Shown here: positions 1-5,659 of the stretch, piece after piece
Numbering within the stretch: the first letter of the stretch is position 1
Layout of the letters: the number at the start of each line of letters is the position of its first letter
Source of the DNA: Verrucomicrobiales bacterium
Lineage (GTDB): Bacteria; Verrucomicrobiota; Verrucomicrobiia; Limisphaerales; UBA1096
Assembly (NCBI GenBank): GCA_028817635.1
Contig: JAPPPH010000173.1
Coordinates: forward strand, 1-9,717
Length of the DNA stretch: 9,717 bases
Direction: 5' to 3'
Notes under the pieces: generated by a model
What the model was told of the DNA's origin: nothing
Seen by the model: only the letters and a program-made list of their open reading frames with translations
The model's database searches: none
Made by a program: the position numbers and the translations under genes

Positions 1-35
1 CTGCCGCCGGTGCTCCACTCGTTGATGATCACCTT
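1..35 (-). other. In-frame LTD-like continuation after the amber stop of the 36-5096 gene
   Basis: Directly after the TAG (36-38), the same minus-strand frame reads K-V-I-I-N-E-W-S-T-G-G to the window edge. V-I-I-N-E-W resembles the first strand of a lamin-tail domain; other LTDs here begin VVINEV, GIRLNEI, VVISEL and VVINEI. The gap from the preceding TPGK linker to this INE is 15 positions, counting the stop, against 11-14 at the other LTD junctions of the same protein. I infer that the coding sequence once continued, or still continues, into a sixth LTD. Only 11 codons are visible, so this is suggestive, not proven. Confidence 0.5.
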
Positions 36-3000
36 CTAGTCGGTGGCGGTGTGTCTCGGGAGGGCGTTGGCCTTGCCCGGGGTGGGGCTGGTCAGGAGTT
101 CCCAGTCCCCGTTTTTGTCCCGGCCTATGGAGGTGTTGGCGACCTGAAAACCGTAGTGGAGGCTGTCGATGACCTGTTCCTCGGCGTTGAACAGGTACAC
201 CGAGCCGTGTGTGCCGCCGAGCGACCAGCCGGTGTTGAGATAATCCACCGGCCCAAGCGCAGGGTCGCGTGTGCCGTTGCACCAGATAATCAGTCGACCC
301 TTGGCCCGGAGACGCGTACCCTCGGGGAAGGTCCATTGGCCGGGAGCCATCCGGTCGATACTCACGCTCATGCCGGTCAAGTCGTAGGAGCGGGATGAGT
401 TGTTCTCAATCTCGATCCAGTCGCTGGAGCGGCCGACCGGGTCGATCACGGCAGCGTCGTTGATGGCGAGGATTTCGTTCAGTCGAATGCCGGTGGTCGG
501 CGGCTTGTAGTTGGCCTTGCCGGGGCTGATTGTGCTGGTGAACGTCGTCCAACTGCCGTTGCCGTTTGGATAGCGGCCGCGTGATTCGCCCTCCTCCTGC
601 GTGCGGTAGCTGACATCGTCCAGCTCCGCCCCGTTGCGGTCGCGCAGCAGGATGGTGCCGCCGGCCGCGGGCAAACGGAAATCGAGGTGGCGCACGCCCG
701 GCTGTTCGTCGGCGCTGAATCGTTGGTACCCCTGCGCCGGGATGAATGACAGGCGGCGGTAGGTGAACCTGCCGAGGCCAACCTCCCACGTCAGCCCGAA
801 CAACGCCGCTGGCTTGCTGTCCATGTTGTACAACTCGACCCAGTCGTCCCCGCCGGCCGGGGCGGCCGCGACGAACTCGTTGAGCCGGAGTTTTTTCAGG
901 TCGGCCACGCTGGCGTTCTTGTTGGTTGCGCCGGGGGTGGGCTGGTTGAGCACCCAGCCGTTGACGCTGCGGCCGATGGAGTGGTCGGCCACCTGCATCC
1001 CGAAGGTGATCACATCGATCCGTTCGCCGGCCGGGTTGAACAGTGCGATGGTGTCGCCGTCGTTGTCCATGGCGAACCCGGCGTGCAGTCCGGGTGCTTC
1101 GTGGTCGTCATCCAACCAGATGGTTAGGTAACTGTTTGCCTTGATCACGACGCCGGCCGGGATGTTGAACTTGCGCGGCTTGGCCGGGTTGTCGCTCAGG
1201 CTCCAGTTTTGCAAATACACATCAGTGCCGGCCACGTTTTTCAGCTCCACGTAGTCGGGGAAACGGGTGCCGTTTTTCACCGTACTGACGTTTTCCGCGA
1301 GCACCTCGTTGATCACCACCAGTGGCTCGGGCGCACCCGCGCTTGGTTTGCCGGGGGTACCGCCCTTGGCCAAGCTGGCACGCCAGTTGGCCGGGGCATC
1401 GGGGTCGCCGTCTGCGTTGGCCAAGACAAGTGAGTATCCGTCGCCGTCTGCCTCGCTTGGCCAAGCGCCACGATCCTTGTAGTCCACGGACAGCACAGTC
1501 TCGCCGTTCCGGTCGATTAAAGCCAAGCGTTCGCCCCGGTTGGACAGGCTACCCTCGTACAGGCCGCCGATGCGTACGCCGGGGTAGCGGCTGCGGAACG
1601 CCTCCACGTTGGCATCGTTGACCAGCAACAGTCGCGTGCCGGCTGCGAGCGGCGGGCTGCCCTCGGCGAACCGGAACGAGACACCGTCCAACGAGTAGCC
1701 GGAGAGGTTCAGCTCGGAGTCGCCCACGTTTTGCAGTTCGACAAATTCAAACGCATCACCGCCCTGCGGGTTGTACATGATCTCGGTGATGCGGATCGGC
1801 ACGGTACTGTCGCCCACCTGAAACGTGGCTGAGGTGAGGGCACTCCACTTGCCGCCGTTCAGGGTGCGGGCCTTGACCTGTGCGCCCTTGGTGAGCGTGA
1901 CGCCGCTGGCCTTGTCGTATTTACTGGCAGTACCTGAGACCGAGTTGGCAAAGCGCACGCGCGGGTCGGAGCCGTCTGTCGTGTAGTAAATGTCCCCCTT
2001 CGACGCGCTCAATTTAAGGTTGAATCCTCCCGGGACAAGTCCGCCAAGCTGATTGAACTCCGGGGCGGTGTCGGAGGCGAAAAGGTTCGCCACCTTAAGA
2101 TGATTCATCATGTTGCGCCTCCTGTTTTTGATCCAATTGAGCCCCCAGTTTTTATTGAGGCTAAAGGTGCCACGGACTGTGTTGTATAGTTCGTCGTACG
2201 TCTTACGGATAGCCGCGTCGGTGAGGCCGCCATTGTTGTAGAAATGCTTGTGAACGCGGTCGGCAAACAGCAGGTTGAACTCAGGGCCTTTTCTCAGTTG
2301 GTTGAACAGGACCGCGAGGTCGGCATTGTTGCCGGCGCCCAGCTCGCTGTTGATCGTGTTATGGCTGGTGCCGGCCTGAAAGGCGTGCTCGGAGTCCCAG
2401 GCATAAAACCGGAACGGGCCATCCGGCTTGTGGCGTGCGGCCCGCCAGTTGTTGTGAGGCCAGTCGCGGTTGGCGATCCAAATCAACGGTAGGAGGTAAT
2501 CGGCGAAGTTGGCCATGTCCACCTGCTGTTCCAGCTTTTGAAAGTCCTCCGGGTCCGTGAGATCGTAGCGTCGAGCGTTGGAGATCAGTTTTCTCCATGA
2601 AGCGCTGCTTCCGGCGCGCACTTCGTTGAATTGAGCCATGACGTCGTAGTTTTCATCTGTCTGATACCAATCCGCGAGGAACTTGGTATCGATCCGCTCA
2701 GTGGGGTTATAATAGCCCTTGTATTTGCCGTTGATGAACAGGTTGACGAACGTGCCCCGCGATTGCACCTGCCCAGTGTTCAGGCCGAGGCGGCGGGCCC
2801 ATTCATCTTTAATGAACGGGCTGGTGTGGTCGTTCATGCCGGCACGCAGCACGATCCGGTCGAACGACTGCACCGGGGTATCGCCAAACAACGGATACTC
2901 CAGACGGCCCATGCCGTAGTCGCCCCGAAAGTACAGCCGGAATGAATACTTGCTGAACGGCAGCCGGCCGCTGGGGTTGTAACGGGGCCGGACGTAGCCG

Positions 3001-5096
3001 CCGCCCTGGATGCGGATACCGCAATCCACCGCGAAGCCGCCGTTGTCCTCCGGTCGGATCAACTCGGCGGACACGGGGCGTTCCCAAGCGATACCGCGGC
3101 GCTGTGCGTTGGGCTGTTTTTGGATGCCCTTTGTGCCCCACAAGTGTCGGTCATCCGTGACCAACGACAGGGCGGGGAGACGTTTGCGGCTGGCGGACAA
3201 TCCATAAAAATAGGTGTTGGTCTTGACCTTCGAGGAGAGCATTCCGTCCTTGGAGGCCACCGCACGGACGATGCTTGTGCGGGAGATGCGGATCGGGCCG
3301 GTATAGACCTTGCCCACGGTCTCGTATCGGCTGTCACCGCAGCAGGCTGGGGTGTCTCCGTTGGTCGTGTAGCGGATGGTTGCCCCGGGGGTCTCGGTCG
3401 ACAGGGTGAGGTACACCGCCTTGCGTTCGTAAAACCCGCGCGGAAGACTGAAGTGTACCGGCTTGACCCGGCCACTGACGGTCTTGGTGCTGTTCTTTTT
3501 GCCGGGAGTCGGTGACTCAAAATACACCCACTCATCCTTGTCGTTCAGTCCGAAGCTGTTGCCCGGCGCCTGCTCGCGAAACCGCACCGAGGCCACGGTT
3601 CGTCTGGGTGATTCCGGGCTGCACAACGCGAGGAATTCCCCGTTGGGGTTCAGCTTAAAATTGGTGTGCAGGCGGCGTGAGTTGCTGTCGTCGTCCTCGC
3701 CGGTGGCGAATACCACCAGATGGTCGCCGGGATCGAGTGTCACCTTGGGGAAGAGCCACTTGGCCAAGTCGCCGCGGTCATCCGTCAGCGACCAGCCCTC
3801 GAGGTTGACCACTTTTTCACCGCGATTGTGCAACTCAATCCAGTCGCCATCCACTCGATTGTAGCTCTTGACCGAGGCGGCGCTGAGTTCACTGATCACC
3901 ACGTCGCCGGGGACATGGTTCGCGTCGACCTGCACCGTCCACGCTTGGCCGTCGAACCGGTTGGGGGTGCGGTTGAAATCGGTGATGTCGGCATCATCCG
4001 CCCACGTCAACTCCGCTTGGCCAAGCAGGATGGGTTTGAAATAAAACAGGTACGGCCCCGCCCCAAAGCCGGTGACCGCGGTGGCCGTGACCCCGTTGGC
4101 CATCAGGTCGCGTGCGTCCACGCCCTGCACCGGTTCATCGAACCAGACCTCCGCCTGCCTGAACTGCCGGACTGTACCTTCCGGGGGCAGGTGGCTGGCC
4201 AAGCGCGGGGGTACGGAGTCGAGCAGTTCGTATGTCCAGGGGTCGTTTTTTGGTGCGAACGCATTCGGGGGAGAGGCTTGGTCGCCGATACCGTGGGTCG
4301 GCGCCCACCAGACATCGATTTTTCCCGACGGCAATTCGTCCAGCTTGAATGTAAAGGCGTTGCCCTTGGCCTCGACAGACAGGGCGGGGTAGTCGTTGAC
4401 CATCAGGTCGCCGGCCTCGATGCCGGACATTGGTTCGCTGAACGTGACGGTGATTGAGTCGAGCTTCTTCAGTTCCCCCGGTTCGGGGCTGATGGAGACC
4501 ACTTCGGGCGGGACGAATTCGCGTTCCTTGCCGGTGAGGCGGACGTCGAGAAACGCATCGCTGTTGCCCTTGCTGTAATTCAGCAACATGACGCTAAGGA
4601 CGTTCCATCCCTTTTCGGTGGCACTGCCAAGGTTGTGGATTTTTGTCTCGTGCCATTTGATCGGTTCACGGTTGGTCTTGGCTGAGCGCGAGTTGTAGCG
4701 GAGCGTTGAGGTGGGCTTGTGCAGGCTGGCGATCTCCACCCCGTTGAGCCACGCAACGTAGCCGTCGTCGGCCTTGACCTGCAACGTGCCGGCGCCAATC
4801 AGCGAGGGGTCTGCCACTCGAAACTTGCGCCGGATGTAAACGGTCGAGTAACCGTTTTTCATGTCGCTCAACTCCGTGCCGCCGTCGACGTCCTCGTTGT
4901 TGTAAAAGGGAAGCTTGCCGCGCAGCCACGAGGTGTCGTCGAAGTCGATGCCGGTCCACGCCGAGCGCGGCGACGAGGCGTCCTTGGTGCCCTTGTGGTA
5001 CTTGAAGACGGCGCCTTCCTTGATGAGATCCACCCCCCGACCCGGCGCGGCAAACGCGGCCAGCGCCAGGGCGAGGGTGAAGAGTCTGTTGGTCAT
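36..5096 (-). CDS. Giant secreted CotH kinase family protein with five lamin-tail domains (1686 aa)
   Basis: An exported multidomain protein with an atypical CotH-type kinase core; the substrate is unknown. The signal peptide is about 1-17 (N3-R4, hydrophobic 5-16, AFAA cut region). Then come: a galactose-binding-like module (25-192); two tandem bacterial Ig-like domains (198-293, 294-392); LTD1 (396-534); a chitobiase-C-terminal-like domain (545-632, IRYTTNGDTP); CotH (640-1000); a second chitobiase-like domain (1015-1094, IYYTTDGSDP); and LTD2-LTD5 (about 1100-1250, 1258-1395, 1402-1530, 1536-1678), each closed by a TPGK/SPGK-type linker. Kinase landmarks are K716, E800 in NPTERID, D878 with N882-N883 (NRDWPHNN) and WDSE (900-903). 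The last has Glu where the neighbouring paralogue has Asp. The start is chosen because it gives the signal peptide; there is no evident Shine-Dalgarno. The stop is TAG, but the frame continues as LTD-like sequence to the window edge, so the gene may be truncated by a nonsense codon. Confidence 0.92.
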   Translation of the reverse strand: MTNRLFTLALALAAFAAPGRGVDLIKEGAVFKYHKGTKDASSPRSAWTGIDFDDTSWLRGKLPFYNNEDVDGGTELSDMKNGYSTVYIRRKFRVADPSLIGAGTLQVKADDGYVAWLNGVEIASLHKPTSTLRYNSRSAKTNREPIKWHETKIHNLGSATEKGWNVLSVMLLNYSKGNSDAFLDVRLTGKEREFVPPEVVSISPEPGELKKLDSITVTFSEPMSGIEAGDLMVNDYPALSVEAKGNAFTFKLDELPSGKIDVWWAPTHGIGDQASPPNAFAPKNDPWTYELLDSVPPRLASHLPPEGTVRQFRQAEVWFDEPVQGVDARDLMANGVTATAVTGFGAGPYLFYFKPILLGQAELTWADDADITDFNRTPNRFDGQAWTVQVDANHVPGDVVISELSAASVKSYNRVDGDWIELHNRGEKVVNLEGWSLTDDRGDLAKWLFPKVTLDPGDHLVVFATGEDDDSNSRRLHTNFKLNPNGEFLALCSPESPRRTVASVRFREQAPGNSFGLNDKDEWVYFESPTPGKKNSTKTVSGRVKPVHFSLPRGFYERKAVYLTLSTETPGATIRYTTNGDTPACCGDSRYETVGKVYTGPIRISRTSIVRAVASKDGMLSSKVKTNTYFYGLSASRKRLPALSLVTDDRHLWGTKGIQKQPNAQRRGIAWERPVSAELIRPEDNGGFAVDCGIRIQGGGYVRPRYNPSGRLPFSKYSFRLYFRGDYGMGRLEYPLFGDTPVQSFDRIVLRAGMNDHTSPFIKDEWARRLGLNTGQVQSRGTFVNLFINGKYKGYYNPTERIDTKFLADWYQTDENYDVMAQFNEVRAGSSASWRKLISNARRYDLTDPEDFQKLEQQVDMANFADYLLPLIWIANRDWPHNNWRAARHKPDGPFRFYAWDSEHAFQAGTSHNTINSELGAGNNADLAVLFNQLRKGPEFNLLFADRVHKHFYNNGGLTDAAIRKTYDELYNTVRGTFSLNKNWGLNWIKNRRRNMMNHLKVANLFASDTAPEFNQLGGLVPGGFNLKLSASKGDIYYTTDGSDPRVRFANSVSGTASKYDKASGVTLTKGAQVKARTLNGGKWSALTSATFQVGDSTVPIRITEIMYNPQGGDAFEFVELQNVGDSELNLSGYSLDGVSFRFAEGSPPLAAGTRLLLVNDANVEAFRSRYPGVRIGGLYEGSLSNRGERLALIDRNGETVLSVDYKDRGAWPSEADGDGYSLVLANADGDPDAPANWRASLAKGGTPGKPSAGAPEPLVVINEVLAENVSTVKNGTRFPDYVELKNVAGTDVYLQNWSLSDNPAKPRKFNIPAGVVIKANSYLTIWLDDDHEAPGLHAGFAMDNDGDTIALFNPAGERIDVITFGMQVADHSIGRSVNGWVLNQPTPGATNKNASVADLKKLRLNEFVAAAPAGGDDWVELYNMDSKPAALFGLTWEVGLGRFTYRRLSFIPAQGYQRFSADEQPGVRHLDFRLPAAGGTILLRDRNGAELDDVSYRTQEEGESRGRYPNGNGSWTTFTSTISPGKANYKPPTTGIRLNEILAINDAAVIDPVGRSSDWIEIENNSSRSYDLTGMSVSIDRMAPGQWTFPEGTRLRAKGRLIIWCNGTRDPALGPVDYLNTGWSLGGTHGSVYLFNAEEQVIDSLHYGFQVANTSIGRDKNGDWELLTSPTPGKANALPRHTATD
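1365..1374. repeat. Palindrome core CTTGGCCAAG at the LTD2-LTD3 linker
   Basis: The 10-bp core is exact. It is read L-A-K (residues 1242-1244 of the 1686-aa protein) just before the GGTPGK linker. A degraded copy, TTGGCCAAG, lies 43 bases further along the plus strand at 1417-1425. Confidence 0.7.
1454..1467. repeat. Perfect 14-bp palindrome CGCTTGGCCAAGCG (copy in LTD2 of the giant CotH gene)
   Basis: A full match. The coding frame reads the core as A-W-P-S (residues 1211-1214 of the 1686-aa protein), a different frame from the A-L-G-Q-A copies. It coincides with the W-P block that ends LTD2. Confidence 0.9.
3759..3768. repeat. Palindrome core CTTGGCCAAG in LTD1 of the giant CotH gene
   Basis: The 10-bp core is exact. 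It is read L-A-K (residues 444-446 of the 1686-aa protein) within LTD1. Confidence 0.7.
4015..4026. repeat. Near-complete palindrome copy GCTTGGCCAAGC
   Basis: A 12-bp exact palindrome. It is read L-G-Q-A (residues 358-361 of the 1686-aa protein) in the second Ig-like domain. Confidence 0.8.
4521..5024 (-). repeat. Galactose-binding-like module, copy in the 1686-aa protein
   Basis: Residues 25-192 form the N-terminal mature domain of the giant protein and are the paralogue of the module at 8651-9130. The order of conserved blocks is the same: a KGxK-ASxPRSAW block, a DM-N-Y-VY-R-KF block and a DDG-AW-NG block. Its different position, first rather than after an LTD, points to domain shuffling between the two genes. 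Confidence 0.8.
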
Positions 5097-5127
5097 TCGG
5101 TTATGGTCTGTTGTTCAACGGCCAAGT

Positions 5128-5141
5128 CGCTTGGCCAAGCG
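5128..5141. repeat. Perfect 14-bp palindrome CGCTTGGCCAAGCG (intergenic copy)
   Basis: A full match lying between the DUF6941 stop and the start of the giant CotH gene, so it is not constrained by coding. A partial copy, ACTTGGCC on the minus strand (5120-5127), abuts it. As RNA it could fold into a 5-bp stem with a GGCC loop. No T-tract follows, so it is not a convincing intrinsic terminator. Confidence 0.9.
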
Positions 5142-5171
5142 CGGGTTGCTCTGGATTGGGATGGGGGTGGC

Positions 5172-5600
5172 TCAGGCGTCCTCCTCGCCGCCGGCCGTGT
5201 TCTCCTTGTCGGGCACCTGTTTGACCTCGAGCGGAATGCTGGCCTCCTGCCGGCCGTCGATCGCGATGTCGATCGCATGTTGCCCGAAGTTTTCAAACTT
5301 CAGCCGCTGGATGTTGAGAATGAAATTCCGGTAAAGAAACGAGTCGCCGGGCGGGACGTTGACCTCGAACGGCAGCTCGATGCTGGGCATGACGAACTTG
5401 CCGTCCTCGTCGACGAAGTTGATTCGCAGCTTGTGCTCGCCCTCCTCGACCCGTTTGAAAACGATCCGCAGCACGATCGAGCACTGCGGGTAGTTGGCAG
5501 GCAGCTCCTTCGTGTAGACGGAGTTGAACGTGCCTAGCAGGTTTAGCTTGCCCTTGTAATCCGTGGCTGCGTCGCACAGCACTGCTACTTGAATATCCAT
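5172..5600 (-). CDS. DUF6941 family protein (142 aa, cytosolic)
   Basis: A short, probably complete protein of unknown function. Its N-terminus (MDIQVAVLCDAATD), the following GKLNLLGTFNSVY, and INFVDEDGKFV at about 60-70 match my recollection of the DUF6941 family; no search was run. There is no signal peptide or membrane segment, so it should be cytosolic, unlike both neighbours. The predicted fold is mostly beta strand (about 5-130) with a charged tail ending GGEEDA. The ATG at 5600 is preferred because the conserved family sequence begins there. The frame stays open upstream to 5795, but that part overlaps the 3' end of the CotH gene and looks like shadow sequence. A GTG three codons upstream (5609) is an alternative start. 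Only a weak GGTGA lies just upstream. It sits 59 bases after one CotH gene and 75 bases before the other, so co-transcription is plausible, but a functional link is not shown. Confidence 0.85.
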   Translation of the reverse strand: MDIQVAVLCDAATDYKGKLNLLGTFNSVYTKELPANYPQCSIVLRIVFKRVEEGEHKLRINFVDEDGKFVMPSIELPFEVNVPPGDSFLYRNFILNIQRLKFENFGQHAIDIAIDGRQEASIPLEVKQVPDKENTAGGEEDA

Positions 5601-5659
5601 GTTGGTCACCCACGCAGCGCCCTCGAGCGCACGCGGCCAAGCAGGGTAGCCCCAAATCG

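Larger units (their letters stand above)
42..1799 (-). repeat. Tandem array of four lamin-tail domains encoded at the 3' end of the giant CotH gene
   Basis: Residues 1100-1678 of the 1686-aa protein hold four successive LTD units, each starting with an I/L-N/T-E strand and a [D/E]-[F/Y/W]-[V/I]-E-L/I motif and ending in a TPG or SPG linker. The units are diverged protein repeats, not near-identical DNA. Two subtypes can be seen. LTD2 ends with a W-P-x-x-x-DGDG-x-SL block, like the second LTD of the 1331-aa protein. LTD3 and LTD5 end with a G-x-Q-V-A-x-x-S-I-G-R block before the linker. LTD4 is a weaker relative of the second subtype (GRYPNGNGSW). Exact boundaries are approximate. Confidence 0.75.

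Noticed and set aside
1..35. Start of a separate downstream gene using GTG at 32-30
   Set aside because: There is no ribosome site or signal peptide, and the frame and sequence match a continuation of the LTD array better than a new gene.
5097..5171. Intrinsic terminator between the DUF6941 and giant CotH genes
   Set aside because: The palindrome can form a short hairpin, but no T-rich tract follows it on the transcribed strand and the same palindrome occurs inside genes.
4719..5537. 272-codon plus-strand frame crossing an intergenic gap
   Set aside because: It spans the antisense of two real genes and has no recognisable domain; the minus-strand signal peptide and DUF6941 sequence explain the region.
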